Shown here piece by piece: positions 37,296-47,377 of a DNA stretch of 64,000 nt; position 1 is the stretch's first letter, and each line of letters begins with the position of its first letter. Source of the stretch: Thalassospira alkalitolerans. Its GTDB lineage: Bacteria > Pseudomonadota > Alphaproteobacteria > Rhodospirillales > Thalassospiraceae. The notes below the pieces were generated by a model. It worked only from the letters and a program-made list of their open reading frames with translations, made no database searches and had not been told where the DNA came from. The translations under genes were made by a program, and so were the position numbers. The stretch is taken from NCBI RefSeq assembly GCF_002115745.1, contig NZ_JFKB01000016.1, positions 1 through 64,000 of the forward strand, in the 5' to 3' direction.

Positions 37296-38773
37296 TGACT
37301 GATCTGACAAATCTGACGCTTGCCGATGCCCGCGACGGGCTGGCAAAGGGCGATTATACATCGGTCGAATTGACCGAAGCCCACATCAAATCGATGGAAG
37401 CACACCGCAATCTGAACGCTTTCATCACCGAAACCCCGGAAAAGGCCATCGAGATGGCCAAGGCTTCCGATGCCAAGCGCGCCAAAGGCGAAGCTGGCAA
37501 AATGGAAGGCCTGCCGATTGCGATCAAGGATCTGTTCTGCACCGAAGGTGTCCAGACGACCGCCGCATCGCACATCCTCGAAGGGTTCAAACCGCAATAT
37601 GAATCCACCGTGACTGCCAACCTGTTTAATAACGGTGCGGTCATGCTGGGTAAGGCCAATCTTGATGAATTTGCCATGGGGTCGTCCAATACGTCGTCCT
37701 ATTATGGCAATGTCATCAACCCGTGGAAGGGCAAGGATGGCAAGGATTTGGTCCCGGGTGGTTCATCTGGTGGTTCTGCGGCTGCTGTTGCGGCTCATTT
37801 GGCGCTGGCGGCAACCGGTACCGATACCGGTGGTTCGATCCGTCAACCGGCATCCTATTGCGGGATTGTTGGCCTGAAACCGACCTATGGTCGCTGCTCG
37901 CGCTGGGGTGTTGTTGCCTTTGCCAGTTCGCTTGATCAGGCCGGTCCGATGACCAAAACCGTTCGCGACGCTGCGATTATGCTGGGCGCGATGGCCGGTC
38001 ACGATGCCAAGGACAGCACCTCTGCACCAATGGCCGTGCCTGATTTCGAAGCCGCCCTTACCGGCGACATTCGCGGTATGAAAATCGGTATTCCAAAAGA
38101 ATACCGGGTGGATGGCATGCCCGAAGAAATCAACAAGCTGTGGGATAACGGTATTGCGATGTTGCGCGATGCGGGTGCCGAAGTGGTCGATGTGACCCTG
38201 CCGCACACCAAATACGCGCTTGGCACTTATTATATCGTTGCCCCGGCCGAAGCATCTTCGAACCTTGCGCGCTATGACGGCCTGCGGTATGGCCAGCGTG
38301 TGATGGACGAAGGCGACAGCTTGGACGACATGTATATGAAGTCCCGTGCGGCTGGTTTTGGCAAGGAAGTTCAGCGCCGCATTATGATCGGCACCTATGT
38401 GCTGTCGGCTGGCTATTATGATGCCTATTACAACAAGGCGCTTAAAGTCCGTCGTCGCATCTATGAAGATTTCGCAACGGCCTTTGGCACTGTTGATACC
38501 ATTTTGGCACCGACCGCACCATCGGCGGCCTTTGCAATTGGCGATAACGAAGACGATCCGGTCAAAATGTATCTGAACGATGTCTTTACCGTTCCGGCAA
38601 GTCTTGCGGGTCTTCCGGGCCTGTCTGTGCCGACCGGTCTGTCGGCGGATGGTTTGCCGTTGGGCTTGCAGTTGATTGGCAAGCCGTTTGACGAAGAAAC
38701 CGTTCTGCGTGTCGGGGGCGTGCTTGAAAGTGCGGCCAACTTTACCGCAACACCGTTCGGGCAGGAGGGCTGA
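37295..38773 (+). CDS. gatA: Asp/Glu-tRNA amidotransferase subunit A (492 aa)
   Basis: Amidase subunit that releases ammonia from glutamine. The Ser-cisSer-Lys triad is complete: K78 in PIAIKDLF, S157 in [10 protein letters not shown] and nucleophile S181 in [12 protein letters not shown]. Length is as expected. It acts in the cytoplasm with GatC and GatB, and the presence of the complex implies that glutaminyl- or asparaginyl-tRNA is made by the indirect route. Confidence 0.97.
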   Translation: MTDLTNLTLADARDGLAKGDYTSVELTEAHIKSMEAHRNLNAFITETPEKAIEMAKASDAKRAKGEAGKMEGLPIAIKDLFCTEGVQTTAASHILEGFKPQYESTVTANLFNNGAVMLGKANLDEFAMGSSNTSSYYGNVINPWKGKDGKDLVPGGSSGGSAAAVAAHLALAATGTDTGGSIRQPASYCGIVGLKPTYGRCSRWGVVAFASSLDQAGPMTKTVRDAAIMLGAMAGHDAKDSTSAPMAVPDFEAALTGDIRGMKIGIPKEYRVDGMPEEINKLWDNGIAMLRDAGAEVVDVTLPHTKYALGTYYIVAPAEASSNLARYDGLRYGQRVMDEGDSLDDMYMKSRAAGFGKEVQRRIMIGTYVLSAGYYDAYYNKALKVRRRIYEDFATAFGTVDTILAPTAPSAAFAIGDNEDDPVKMYLNDVFTVPASLAGLPGLSVPTGLSADGLPLGLQLIGKPFDEETVLRVGGVLESAANFTATPFGQEG

Positions 38774-38776
38774 TCC

Positions 38777-40231
38777 ATGACCTATATCATCGAAGGTTCA
38801 ACCGGCCCTTGGGAAATCGTTGTTGGTTTGGAAGTTCACTGTCAGGTGGTTTCCAAGTCCAAGCTGTTTTCGGGCGCTTCGACCACATTTGGCAATGAGC
38901 CCAACACCAATGTCAGTCTTGTTGATGCCGCCATGCCGGGCATGTTGCCGGTGATCAACGAGGAATGCGTGCGTCAGGCCGTCAAGACCGGTCTTGGCCT
39001 TAAAGCCAAGATCAATTTTGAAAGCGTCTTTGCGCGCAAAAACTATTTCTATGCCGATCTGCCGCAGGGCTATCAGATTTCGCAGTTCGACAAACCGATT
39101 GTCGGTGCGGGGACCATCATCCTTGATATGCCCGATGGCTCGACCAAATCGGTTGGTATTGAACGCCTGCATCTTGAACAGGATGCCGGTAAATCAATGC
39201 ATGATCAGGACCCGAAATATTCGCATATCGATTTGAACCGTTCGGGCGTTGCCCTGATGGAAATCGTATCTGATCCTGATATTCGCACCCCTGAAGAAGC
39301 CGGTGCCTATCTGACCAAGTTGCGCGCGATTGTGCGTTATCTTGGAACGTGCGATGGCAATATGAACGAAGGCTCGATGCGGTGTGATGCCAATGTTTCA
39401 GTCCGTCGTGCCGGTGATCCGTTTGGCACGCGTTGCGAGATCAAAAACGTCAACTCCATCCGGTATGTGATGCAGGCGATCGAGATCGAAGCCAAACGTC
39501 AGGTCGAAGTCATCGAAGGTGGCGGCGAAATCGTTCAGGAAACCCGTCTTTATGATCCGCGTCTGGGGGAAACCCGGTCGATGCGGTCCAAGGAAATGGC
39601 GCATGATTATCGCTATTTCCCGGATCCGGATTTGCTGCCGCTGGTTTTTGATCAGGCTTTCGTGTCTGAAATTGAAAAGACCCTGCCGGAACTCCCGGAC
39701 GAGAAAAAAGCCCGCTTCATGCGTGAAAACGGCCTGTCGGCTTATGATGCCGGTGTTCTTGTCGCCGATCAGGAAAAAGCCGCCTATTACGAAGTTGTTG
39801 CCAAGGGTCGTGATGGCAAATTGGCCGCGAACTGGGTCATCACCAATCTGTTCGGGGCGCTGAACAAGGCCGGTGTTGACGTGGCGGAAAGCCCGGTAAC
39901 GGCCGAAAACCTCGGCAAGTTGCTGGACCTGATTTCAAACGACACCATTTCGGGCCGTATCGCCAAGGACGTCTTTGAAATCATGATCGAAACTGGGGAT
40001 AACCCGGATAAGATCGTCGAAGAAAAAGGTCTGAAGCAGATCACCGATACCGGTGCGATTGAAACCGCCATTGACGAAGTCATTGCGGCCAACCCGGACA
40101 AAGTTCAGGAAATCCGCGATGGCAAGGATCGTATGCTGGGCTGGTTCGTGGGCCAGGTCATGAAATCCACGGGTGGTAAAGCCAACCCGGGCATGGTCAA
40201 CAAAATGCTTCGCGACAAAATCCTCGGCTGA
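38777..40231 (+). CDS. gatB: Asp/Glu-tRNA amidotransferase subunit B (484 aa)
   Basis: Kinase and transamidase subunit that activates the tRNA-bound carboxylate with ATP and binds the tRNA. It starts with [12 protein letters not shown] (about 12-23), followed by [14 protein letters not shown] and the [14 protein letters not shown] cradle motif. The C-terminal YqeY-like tail domain ends with [16 protein letters not shown]. Three bases separate it from gatA, and a strong terminator follows. Confidence 0.97.
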   Translation: MTYIIEGSTGPWEIVVGLEVHCQVVSKSKLFSGASTTFGNEPNTNVSLVDAAMPGMLPVINEECVRQAVKTGLGLKAKINFESVFARKNYFYADLPQGYQISQFDKPIVGAGTIILDMPDGSTKSVGIERLHLEQDAGKSMHDQDPKYSHIDLNRSGVALMEIVSDPDIRTPEEAGAYLTKLRAIVRYLGTCDGNMNEGSMRCDANVSVRRAGDPFGTRCEIKNVNSIRYVMQAIEIEAKRQVEVIEGGGEIVQETRLYDPRLGETRSMRSKEMAHDYRYFPDPDLLPLVFDQAFVSEIEKTLPELPDEKKARFMRENGLSAYDAGVLVADQEKAAYYEVVAKGRDGKLAANWVITNLFGALNKAGVDVAESPVTAENLGKLLDLISNDTISGRIAKDVFEIMIETGDNPDKIVEEKGLKQITDTGAIETAIDEVIAANPDKVQEIRDGKDRMLGWFVGQVMKSTGGKANPGMVNKMLRDKILG

Positions 40232-40253
40232 TTTTAATCATCAGACAAATAGA

Positions 40254-40290
40254 AAAAGCCGCCCGTTTCGTTTTGAGACGGGCGGCTTTT
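40254..40290 (+). terminator. intrinsic terminator of gatCAB
   Basis: A 13-bp stem, AAAAGCCGCCCGT with ACGGGCGGCTTTT (40278-40290), 11-nt loop, ending in T4 and a further T-rich stretch. The A tract on the left allows some activity on the minus strand. Confidence 0.9.
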
Positions 40291-40472
40291 GTCGTTTTTG
40301 GTAAAAGATGTTGTTGATGGATTTGGTGATGTGAAGCCGGGCCATCATTGATCCGTCTCTGATTGATCGCGTGTTCGACGATCTCATCGGTAAAGTGCCG
40401 GAGGGGATGAGCCATATTTTTAGGCGGACAATGCTTGTTTGGCTAAAGGGCAGGTCCAGTTTACGAGGTGAC

Positions 40473-40907
40473 TCACAGATTGGCTGCCTGCATCAGTATT
40501 TGCAAATTTCCTAAATTCGGTTCGACGTCGTGTTGTCGTTCGGCCGCAAGCATTGTGTAACCAAGGGCAACGATGCGTGCTGTCTGGGCTATATTCCATG
40601 TCGGGTTGTGTTGCTTGCGATACGCTTCAATTTCCTCAATGATCATACGCAGTAATTCGGGATCAATCGCTTGCATTTGATCTTGCTCTTCAGCTCCTAG
40701 CATTGAGCCTTCTCCCGTCAGCAGCCAAGTGGCATCAATCCCTTTATCAATTAGAATGGTCAAAGATGACGCTTTTGGTTCATTTTTGTCCAGTTCATAA
40801 CGTTCCCAAGATTTGCGTGTCAGTCCGGCAAGGTTTGCCGCCTCAGAGGCGCTCAGCCCGATATGCTTTCTTGCCTGTCTTATCCTCTCGCTAAGGCTGG
40901 TTGTCAT
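40473..40907 (-). CDS. XRE-family HTH regulator (144 aa)
   Basis: Small DNA-binding protein with a phage-repressor-like helix-turn-helix in residues 6-62 (RIRQARKHIGLSASEAAN, then GLTRKSWERYE). The segment KGIDATWLLTGEGSML is common in CI-like repressors. The rest is helical and contains no S24 peptidase, so it is not self-cleaving. No phage genes are nearby. An AAACCTTT/AAAGGTTT inverted repeat (40958 and 40996) upstream of its start may be its operator, but this is a guess. Confidence 0.8.
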   Translation of the reverse strand: MTTSLSERIRQARKHIGLSASEAANLAGLTRKSWERYELDKNEPKASSLTILIDKGIDATWLLTGEGSMLGAEEQDQMQAIDPELLRMIIEEIEAYRKQHNPTWNIAQTARIVALGYTMLAAERQHDVEPNLGNLQILMQAANL

Positions 40908-41580
40908 CGGTGCTGTTCCTGCGTCGAATTAAAAAAAGAAAAGACAGAAAAATTTAAAAACCTTTGATTGATGTGATGGTTTGGAATGTAATTTAAAAGG
41001 TTTATTGGTATAAAAAAGATCCATTTCTAGAGGTGTTAAGGTGTTTTCTCTTGATTAAGGTCTATAAATGACCCATGTTTTTTTGATCGCTGCTGGAATG
41101 TACGCAAAGGGACCAGCAGGGCTAAGGTGTCCGGCAGCCTGTTTGAATAAATGCGATTTATGTGAGGTCAGTGAGAGACATGCATAGTTCGTCTGGACCC
41201 AATGATTATCTTTCCTGATGGGGGAGGGAGCTTTACTTGCATGCGAAGTCGAAAGCCACAATTACTTGCTATTTGGTGAAGCGTAGCGCGATGATCGGTG
41301 CCTGTTTGTCATTTCCCCTAAGTGGTTGAAAATAAGAGGGTATGTCATCATCACCTGAAATGATACTGAGTGTTTCATTCCGAGTTACAAACGAGCAGGT
41401 CACATTGATTCAAGGCCTTTAGGGGAGCTTTGTTTTAAGTGAACTGATTTTCTTTGATTAGGGCGGAAAAAGAAACTCATGCTTTCGTATGGGGGGATTG
41501 GCAAAAGTATATAGTTTTGCAGGATTATTTAACAATTAAATTACGTAAAATATACGCGAACCTTATTAAGGATAGGGGAC
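40908..41580. other. AT-rich intergenic region before the chemoreceptor gene
   Basis: About 670 bp without a credible gene. Base composition is more AT-rich than the surroundings at both ends. The first part holds an AAACCTTT/AAAGGTTT inverted repeat with a 30-bp gap, near the XRE start. A 68-codon frame on the minus strand at 41055-41261 lacks a ribosome site and family likeness. The last 60 bp should contain the chemoreceptor promoter. Confidence 0.5.
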
Positions 41581-43245
41581 ATGGCTTTTTTGAAACGAAT
41601 TAAAATTGCCACCAAGGTGTTTGGTGGGTTTGGGTTGATGCTGGTTCTGCTGATTGCAGTATCGGTGGTATCTGTCATCTCATTAACGGATGCTGATGAT
41701 AATTTTACCCAATACCGTCAGATTGCACGGCAATCAAATCAGGCATCACGCGTTCAGGCTAACTTGCTCGAAGCGCGGGTTGCAGTTCTCAATTATCAGA
41801 TGCAGCGTACTGCGGAAAACCTAGACAAGGCAACTGAAAGACTACAGGCAACGATGAAGCTAAGCCGCGAGTTTTTGTCGCTTGTCAAAATCCCGGAAGA
41901 AGTCGTTGTTGTTCAAAAGATAGATCGGAATATTGCTAAATATTTCGCGGCTTTTCACGAGCTGGTTGAAAGTACCGATGCGGTCGAGCAAAAACAGATT
42001 ATCGAGGGAACTCTAACCGTCATTGCTCCGCAGATCGCCGGGAATATCGAACAATTAAAATTGTCATTCAATGCTGACCAGGATGAACTTGGTCCGCAAG
42101 CCACGGCTGAAATAGGCATTGCTGTTATCACTTCTGAAATCCTTTCCGGCATTGCTTTGTTGGTTGGTTTGGCGGCTGCTTGGATGATCGGTGTTGGGAT
42201 TTCACGCCCGATCATTACGATTACAAATGCCATGCGGGTTCTTGCCGGGGGAGATAAAACCATTGACATTCCGGGGCTGGATCACAAAGACGAAATTGGC
42301 GATATGGCCATGGCCGTCATGGTGTTCAAGGAAAACATGATCAAAGCTGAAGAGCTGGCTGCCCAAGAAGTCGAGGCCCAGAAGCAGCGAGAAACCCGTG
42401 CAAAATTGATCGAGAACCTGACCCGTGATTTTGATTCCGATGTTTCAGCGGTTTTGAAGGCGGTAGCGTCTGCAGCAACTGAAATGCAGGGAACGGCAAC
42501 CTCAATGACGGCAACAGCAGAAGAAACCAGTCGTCAATCGACTGTTGTTGCGGCGGCGGCTGAGCAGGCATCAAATAATGTTCAGACCGTTGCCAGTGCG
42601 TCCGAGGAACTGAGTGCTTCGATTTCTGAAATCAGTCATCAGGTTACTCAATCATCCCGTGTGGCGAACAAGGCTGTTGCCGAAGCACAAAGCACGAATG
42701 CACAGGTTCGAGGTCTTGCCGAGGCCGCCCAGAAAATTGGCGATGTGGTCGGGCTGATCAGTGATATCGCAGCGCAGACTAATCTTCTGGCTTTGAATGC
42801 CACGATTGAAGCCGCTCGTGCAGGCGAGGCAGGGAAAGGTTTTGCTGTGGTCGCCGCCGAGGTCAAAAACCTTGCCAATGCGACATCCAAGGCGACTGAG
42901 GAAATTACCAGCCAGATTACCGCGATTCAAAACGAGACCGATGGTGCGGTTGTTGCAATTGACTCCATCGGAACAACGATCGCAGAGATCAGTGAAATCG
43001 CATCAACCATTGCCAGTGCGGTGGAGCAGCAGGGGGCCGCGACCGAGGAGATCAACCGTAACGTTCAGGAGGCTTCTGCTGGTACCAGCGAAGTAACGGT
43101 CAATATCCACGGCGTGAACGAAGCTGCTTCCTCAACAGGTGCCGCTGCCGAACAGGTGCTTCGGGCATCGGAGGATATGTCACAGCAGGCCGACACTCTG
43201 CGCCTGAACGTCGAATCGTTCCTGGCTGCTGTGAAGGCCGCTTGA
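41581..43245 (+). CDS. methyl-accepting chemotaxis protein (554 aa)
   Basis: Transmembrane chemoreceptor. TM1 (about 13-36), a periplasmic helical sensor (37-178, four-helix-bundle type, no PAS or Cache motif), TM2 (179-206), HAMP (207-260), then the cytoplasmic coiled coil. The signalling hairpin tip includes [22 protein letters not shown] (about 397-418, the most conserved part). There is no C-terminal NWETF-like CheR tether; the protein ends [11 protein letters not shown]. The ribosome site is AAGGATAGGGG. No che genes are adjacent, so it joins a pathway encoded elsewhere. The ligand is unknown. Confidence 0.92.
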   Translation: MAFLKRIKIATKVFGGFGLMLVLLIAVSVVSVISLTDADDNFTQYRQIARQSNQASRVQANLLEARVAVLNYQMQRTAENLDKATERLQATMKLSREFLSLVKIPEEVVVVQKIDRNIAKYFAAFHELVESTDAVEQKQIIEGTLTVIAPQIAGNIEQLKLSFNADQDELGPQATAEIGIAVITSEILSGIALLVGLAAAWMIGVGISRPIITITNAMRVLAGGDKTIDIPGLDHKDEIGDMAMAVMVFKENMIKAEELAAQEVEAQKQRETRAKLIENLTRDFDSDVSAVLKAVASAATEMQGTATSMTATAEETSRQSTVVAAAAEQASNNVQTVASASEELSASISEISHQVTQSSRVANKAVAEAQSTNAQVRGLAEAAQKIGDVVGLISDIAAQTNLLALNATIEAARAGEAGKGFAVVAAEVKNLANATSKATEEITSQITAIQNETDGAVVAIDSIGTTIAEISEIASTIASAVEQQGAATEEINRNVQEASAGTSEVTVNIHGVNEAASSTGAAAEQVLRASEDMSQQADTLRLNVESFLAAVKAA

Positions 43246-43261
43246 TCTTTCTGTTCTGTCA

Positions 43262-43299
43262 AAATGCGAGAGCCCGGATACCTCCAGGCTCTCGCATTT
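43262..43299 (+). terminator. terminator hairpin after the chemoreceptor gene
   Basis: A perfect 13-bp stem, AAATGCGAGAGCC (43262-43274) with GGCTCTCGCATTT (43287-43299), 12-nt loop, in front of the convergent CopZ-like gene. Only three T follow, but both orientations look usable. Confidence 0.75.
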
Positions 43300-43338
43300 G
43301 TGTGTGAACTCTCCATTAGGCCGGAAGAGAACTGGCCG

Positions 43339-43539
43339 TCACATTATTTCCTTTGCCGGGAAACCGGCATCGTCAATGGCGGCGATCAAGGCGGCAATAT
43401 CGGGTGTGCCGGTGATTAAAGCCTCGCCTTTGGCAAGATCGACATCGGCCTTTTCGACACCGGCAACGCTTTGGGCGGCTTTGGTTACGGTTGCGGCGCA
43501 GTGGCCGCAACTCATGTCATCGACTTTCAGTTTCAGCAT
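43339..43539 (-). CDS. heavy-metal-associated domain protein, CopZ-like copper chaperone (66 aa)
   Basis: Small ferredoxin-fold HMA protein. The metal site is CGHC (C11, C14) in DDMSCGHCAATV. The remaining strands and helices match stand-alone CopZ-type chaperones that carry Cu(I) to P-type ATPases. The ATG has AAGGAG 8-9 nt upstream. No copper ATPase or CueR gene is adjacent, so its partner is elsewhere. It lies 70 bp downstream of the DJ-1-like gene on the same strand. Confidence 0.9.
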   Translation of the reverse strand: MLKLKVDDMSCGHCAATVTKAAQSVAGVEKADVDLAKGEALITGTPDIAALIAAIDDAGFPAKEIM

Positions 43540-43609
43540 GCTGGTGGCTCCTTAAAACACGTATTTATTCTGTGATTATGGTGGTGCCAGCCGCTAGAAG
43601 GTCAAGCGA

Positions 43610-44290
43610 TTATTTGCCCAGAAGCTTCATGACTTCATCGGCGGTGGCATCGCTGGAACCCGGATTTTGGCCGGTTACCAGTTTGCCATCAACAACGGCA
43701 TAAGACGCCCACATGTCACCACGTTCATAAAGACCGCCCTGCTTTTTAAATTCGTCTTCGATCAAAAGCGGCACAACCTTTTCAAGGCCAACGGCTTTTT
43801 CTTCGTCATTGGTAAAGCCGGTGACTTTCTTGCCCGCGACCAGCGGTTTGCCGTCTTTGGTTTTGGCATTCACCAGCGCGGCCGGGCCGTGGCAAACGGC
43901 AGCAACCGGCTTGTCCTGTGCGACAAAGGCTTCGATCAGGGCGATGGATTTGGCATCGGTTGCCAGGTCCCAAAGCGGGCCGTGACCGCCGGGATAGAAG
44001 ATGGCGTCGAAGTCGTCCGCGTTCAAACCGTCCAGTGTCACGGTATTGGCGAAGGCTTTTTGGGCCGCTTCATCACCTTCAAACCGTTTGGTGGCTTCGG
44101 TTAAGGCATCGGGCACCTGACTGTTGGGATCAAGCGGCGGTTCACCGCCCTTGGGTGATGCAAGGGTGATTTCGGCACCGGCATCACGGAAGCGGAAATA
44201 CGGCGCGGCGAGTTCTTCAAGCCAGATACCGGTCTTGTGGCCGGTGTCGCCCATTTTATCGTGGGATGTCACAATCATCAGGATGCGCAT
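43610..44290 (-). CDS. DJ-1/PfpI family protein, HchA-like (226 aa)
   Basis: Class I glutamine amidotransferase-like protein. The nucleophile elbow AVCHGPAAL holds C133 and H134, and YPGGHGPLWD (99-108) is typical of the subgroup with glutathione-independent glyoxalase III or chaperone activity. ATG 44290 is chosen for its AAGGA ribosome site. A longer frame to 44308 is possible. It is divergent from a LysR gene across about 120 bp, so it is the probable target of that regulator. A role in dealing with reactive aldehydes or stress is likely but not shown. Confidence 0.88.
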   Translation of the reverse strand: MRILMIVTSHDKMGDTGHKTGIWLEELAAPYFRFRDAGAEITLASPKGGEPPLDPNSQVPDALTEATKRFEGDEAAQKAFANTVTLDGLNADDFDAIFYPGGHGPLWDLATDAKSIALIEAFVAQDKPVAAVCHGPAALVNAKTKDGKPLVAGKKVTGFTNDEEKAVGLEKVVPLLIEDEFKKQGGLYERGDMWASYAVVDGKLVTGQNPGSSDATADEVMKLLGK

Positions 44291-44411
44291 TATTTTGGTC
44301 CTTCGCATGTGAATGGGGGATGAATAGGATTTGCACCTAAGATAGGATGCTGATTTAATTTGCGCCAGATCGAAGAAATGAACAGATTGTCAAATTATAT
44401 GAGCGGTCAGA

Positions 44412-45323
44412 ATGTCAGTACTGGATGAAGTTCGCGCGATGATGATTTTCGCCCGTGTGGTCGAAGATGGCGGGTTTTCTGCGGCTGCGCGCAAGATGGG
44501 GTTAAGCCGGGCGGCGGTATCGCATCAAATCCGACAGTTGGAAGCCAAACTTGGCGTGCCGTTGCTGCGGCGTAGTACGCGCAATTTCAGTCTGACCGAT
44601 GCCGGGGCGCGATATTATGACAGTTGCCGGACGATAACGTTGGAGGCCGAGGCCGCCCGAAAACGGGTTGAAGTGCTGCGCGATGAGCCGGTTGGCAAGA
44701 TTTCGATCACATCCTCGGTGCATCTGGGGACCTTGCGGATCGTGCCGATTTTGGATCGGTTTCGTCAGACCTATCCCGGGGTGGCGATAGATGTTCATCT
44801 GACGGACGAGGTTGTTGATCTGATCGGGCAGGGAATTGATATTGGTATTCGGTCCGGGCCGCTTAAAAGCTCGGACCTTAAAAGTTTCAAGCTGTATCGC
44901 ACTCATCGCATCATCGCGGCCAGCCCGGCCTGTGTTGCACGCGACGGATTGCCCGAAACGCCCGAACAGCTCGCCGATCATGACTGGGTGATGTATAGCC
45001 GCGTGCCCGAAACCCTGCGTCTGACCTGCAATGATCAGGAAAAACGTATCCGCGTGTCGGGCAGTGTGCGGGTAGATAATGCGACGGCGCGCCTGCAATT
45101 CCTGCGCGGCGGGCACGGGCTTGCGGTGGTGCCGCTATGCGATGTTGCCGATGAAATCGTGCGGGGGGATCTGATCCATGTTTTGCCCGAATGCAAACTG
45201 CCCGATTTGGAAGTTTTCGCCGTTTTTGCCGATGGGGTGACGCGCAGTGCTAAAATTCAGTCGCTTTTGGAATTCATGCGTCGTGAAATGCGCGGTATTG
45301 ATGTTGGACGCAGTGCAGGTTAA
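44412..45323 (+). CDS. LysR-family transcriptional regulator (303 aa)
   Basis: DNA-binding regulator with an N-terminal winged helix (about 5-65: GFSAAARKMGLSRAAVSHQIRQLE is the HTH, shown in part as AAARKMGLSRAAVSHQ) and a C-terminal effector-binding domain, of the CrgA/AaeR-like branch. It is divergent from the DJ-1-like gene with a shared short intergenic region. LysR regulators commonly control such a divergent gene, so the DJ-1-like gene is the expected target. The inducer is unknown. Confidence 0.88.
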   Translation: MSVLDEVRAMMIFARVVEDGGFSAAARKMGLSRAAVSHQIRQLEAKLGVPLLRRSTRNFSLTDAGARYYDSCRTITLEAEAARKRVEVLRDEPVGKISITSSVHLGTLRIVPILDRFRQTYPGVAIDVHLTDEVVDLIGQGIDIGIRSGPLKSSDLKSFKLYRTHRIIAASPACVARDGLPETPEQLADHDWVMYSRVPETLRLTCNDQEKRIRVSGSVRVDNATARLQFLRGGHGLAVVPLCDVADEIVRGDLIHVLPECKLPDLEVFAVFADGVTRSAKIQSLLEFMRREMRGIDVGRSAG

Positions 45324-45432
45324 CCGCGGTTATCCGCTGCGAACGGCCGTTAATGGTGTTTGTGATGCGGTTGCCATATTGATCAAAACCGATGGATCGG
45401 CTATTCCCCAATAACGACATTGGGGGGGGATC

Positions 45433-46011
45433 ATGGCCAAGCTGTTCTTTTATTATTCGTCGATGAATGCGGGTAAATCGACGACGCTTTTGCAATCAAG
45501 CTTTAACTATCAGGAACGCGGTATGCAGACCTTGCTGCTAACGGCGGCGTTTGATGACCGTTTTGGTGTTGGCAAAATTGCATCACGCATTGGCCTAGAA
45601 GCCCCGGCTTTGCTGTTTGAACCGACAACGGATCTGTGCGGGTTGATCCAGGAAAAGCTTGATGAAAATCACATCGATTGCATTCTGGTCGACGAGGCGC
45701 AATTCCTGACCAAGGATCAGGTTTGGCAGTTGTCCGATGTCGCCGATAAGCTTGGCGTTCCGGTGCTTTGTTATGGCATCCGGACCGATTTTCAGGGCGC
45801 GCTTTTTGAAGGCTCAAAATGGCTTTTGGCCTGGGCAGATAAACTGAACGAGCTTAAAACAATTTGTCATTGCGGGCGCAAGGCGGGGATGGTTTTGCGG
45901 GTTGATGAAAACGGCAATACCGTCCGCGAAGGCGCGCAGGTCGAGATTGGTGGCAATGATCGATATGTTTCGGTTTGCCGTCGTCATTTCAAGGATGCGA
46001 TGGGGCAATAA
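45433..46011 (+). CDS. tdk: thymidine kinase, type II (192 aa)
   Basis: Phosphorylates thymidine in the salvage pathway. P-loop SSMNAGKST (9-17), Walker B-like DEAQF (87-91) and the structural zinc site C145, C147, C182, H185 are all present. It is a normal-length bacterial type II enzyme. A G-rich ribosome site precedes the ATG. It is convergent with argO and has no linked nucleotide genes. Confidence 0.95.
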   Translation: MAKLFFYYSSMNAGKSTTLLQSSFNYQERGMQTLLLTAAFDDRFGVGKIASRIGLEAPALLFEPTTDLCGLIQEKLDENHIDCILVDEAQFLTKDQVWQLSDVADKLGVPVLCYGIRTDFQGALFEGSKWLLAWADKLNELKTICHCGRKAGMVLRVDENGNTVREGAQVEIGGNDRYVSVCRRHFKDAMGQ

Positions 46012-46067
46012 ACCCGGTTTCAATTCACAAGTAAAAATGAATAATCATCCTGATTGCGCATTTTTGG

Positions 46068-46694
46068 TTAGGAATTGATCAAAATCGCAATTTCCGGCGC
46101 AAGCAATTTATAGGCCACCAGCCACATCACCGCGCAGGTGATGCCATCGATGATTTTCCATGTGATTGGACGCGCGACATAGGGGGCCAGCCACGCCGCG
46201 CCAAGTGCGATGGTAAAGAACCACACGAAACTTGCCGTCATGGCACCCAAGGCAAATGTCAGACGTTCATCGGCGGGAAATTGCCCGCCAATCCCGCCCA
46301 GCATGACAACGGTATCAAGATAGACATGCGGGTTCAAAAGGGTAACGGCCAGTGTGGTCGACAGGATGGCTTTCCAATCGGCCTGTTTAACATCGCTTTC
46401 TGACAGGCTTTCGGTTTCAAACAGACGCCGAAGCGCGCCAAACCCATACCAGATCAAAAAGGCGGCCCCACCCCATGCGGCGATTTGGGTCAGAAGCGGA
46501 TAGGACGCAACAAGGGTGCCCAGGCCGGCAACCCCGGCCGCAATCAGGATCGCGTCACAGAACGCACAGACAAAGGCGACCATCACCGGATAGCTGCGGC
46601 GCAAGCCCTGACCGAGCACAAAGGCGTTTTGTGCGCCAATCGCAAGAATAAGTCCGCCGCCAAGGCCAAATCCGGTCGCAAAGGTCAAAAGCAT
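46068..46694 (-). CDS. argO: LysE/ArgO-family amino acid exporter (208 aa)
   Basis: Inner-membrane exporter for basic amino acids, five or six helices. Motifs GLGGGLILAIGAQNAFVLGQ (about 9-28), DAILIAAGVAGLG and LLNPHVYLDTVVMLGG are characteristic of LysE/ArgO, including the conserved NPHVYLDT. A LysR gene of the ArgP type lies in the opposite direction across a 683-bp gap, the classical argO-argP pairing. It should remove excess arginine or lysine, perhaps complementing the arc pathway encoded 10 kb away. Confidence 0.92.
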   Translation of the reverse strand: MLLTFATGFGLGGGLILAIGAQNAFVLGQGLRRSYPVMVAFVCAFCDAILIAAGVAGLGTLVASYPLLTQIAAWGGAAFLIWYGFGALRRLFETESLSESDVKQADWKAILSTTLAVTLLNPHVYLDTVVMLGGIGGQFPADERLTFALGAMTASFVWFFTIALGAAWLAPYVARPITWKIIDGITCAVMWLVAYKLLAPEIAILINS

Positions 46695-46817
46695 GTCGAT
46701 ATCCGTTTGTGTGGGTAATGCGATGTGGTTTCGATGCCTGTTGATAGCAGGTTGGTGAAATTAAAAAATCGAATTATGATTAAGTAACATTAGAAAAATT
46801 TATATAAATAATGCTGA

Positions 46818-47084
46818 AGGCAGCAAAGCACTGTCGCAGGGCGGTGAGGCGGGGTGCGAGGCAGCGAAGTGTTTGCGCGGTGATGCGGGGCGCAAGGCGG
46901 TGATTTGGTCGCGCGGTGGCGCGGGGTGCAAGGCGCAAGGCGGCGATTTGGTCGGGCAGTATTGCAGGGTGCAAGGCAGCGATGTGTTTGCGCTGTATTG
47001 CGGGGCGCAGGGTAACGAAGTGGTTGCGCGGTGGTGCGGCGTGCAAGGCGGCGAGGTGGTCAGGAATGGTGTCGCGGGGCGGCA
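46818..47084. repeat. imperfect 36-nt tandem repeat, seven units
   Basis: Units start with AGGCRGCGA or variants at 46818 (41 nt), 46859, 46895, 46938, 46974, 47010 (36 nt each) and 47046 (39 nt), with a 7-nt interruption at 46931-46937. Each ends with a GCGGGGYGCA-like stretch. Units differ at many positions, so the array is old or fast-evolving. There are no spacers, which excludes CRISPR. 36 nt equals 12 codons, and a minus-strand frame shows a 12-residue period. Confidence 0.85.
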
Positions 47085-47146
47085 AGGTTGAGAAAGAAGG
47101 TGGGTGAGTAAGTCGCGTGTGAGGTGTGGCAGCTGACGTTGACTTT

Positions 47147-47182
47147 GAGGCTGAGGCTGAGGCTGAGGCTGAGGCTGAGGTA
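47147..47182. repeat. GAGGCT hexanucleotide microsatellite
   Basis: Five full GAGGCT copies followed by GAGG and a variant GAGG-like copy. It encodes alternating Glu-Ala, Pro-Gln or Ser-Leu depending on frame. Such tracts can gain or lose units by slippage. It lies about 200 bp before argP. Confidence 0.88.
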
Positions 47183-47377
47183 GAGGGCGCATCGGTGTTG
47201 ATTTTGGCGTTGGTTCTGGTGCTGTTTCCTGCATCGGTTCTTGTTTCGGTTCTTGTTCCTGCTTTTGCACGCGCATCGGCTTGTGGGGTGGTTTTTACTC
47301 TGCTTTGGATCGCGCTTTCGCATTTCGATTTTGGTGTGATGTTGGGTTGATTGGACGTTTGTTGGTGGGGTTGTTTG

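Larger units (their letters stand above)
46695..47377. other. argO-argP intergenic region, AT-rich then repeat-filled
   Basis: 683 bp where the divergent promoters and an ArgP site are expected. 46740-46815 is AT-rich and probably contains the argO promoter. 46818-47084 is a G-rich 36-nt minisatellite, and 47147-47182 a hexanucleotide repeat. 47219-47270 is also low complexity (repeated TTCTTG/TTCCTG-like words). Several frames stay open across the repeats on both strands, but none has a ribosome site or family likeness. Confidence 0.7.

Noticed and set aside
40473..40907. XRE regulator as evidence of a prophage
   Set aside because: No integrase, structural phage genes or attachment repeats were seen around it; housekeeping genes lie on both sides.
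41055..41261. 68-codon minus-strand frame between the XRE regulator and the chemoreceptor
   Set aside because: No ribosome site, unlikely composition and no recognisable domain.
46818..47084. Possible CRISPR array, because the unit is 36 nt
   Set aside because: Units are directly adjacent and degenerate, there are no unique spacers and no cas genes.
46800..47276. Minus-strand 158-codon open frame rich in Pro and Gln across the argO-argP repeats
   Set aside because: No ribosome site, no family likeness, and the frame is open because the repeat unit is a multiple of three. Other frames over the repeats are open too.
47126..47350. Plus-strand 74-codon frame with Glu-Ala repeats then hydrophobic segments, just before argP
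   Set aside because: Starts with GTG without a ribosome site; its composition is dictated by the GAGGCT repeat.
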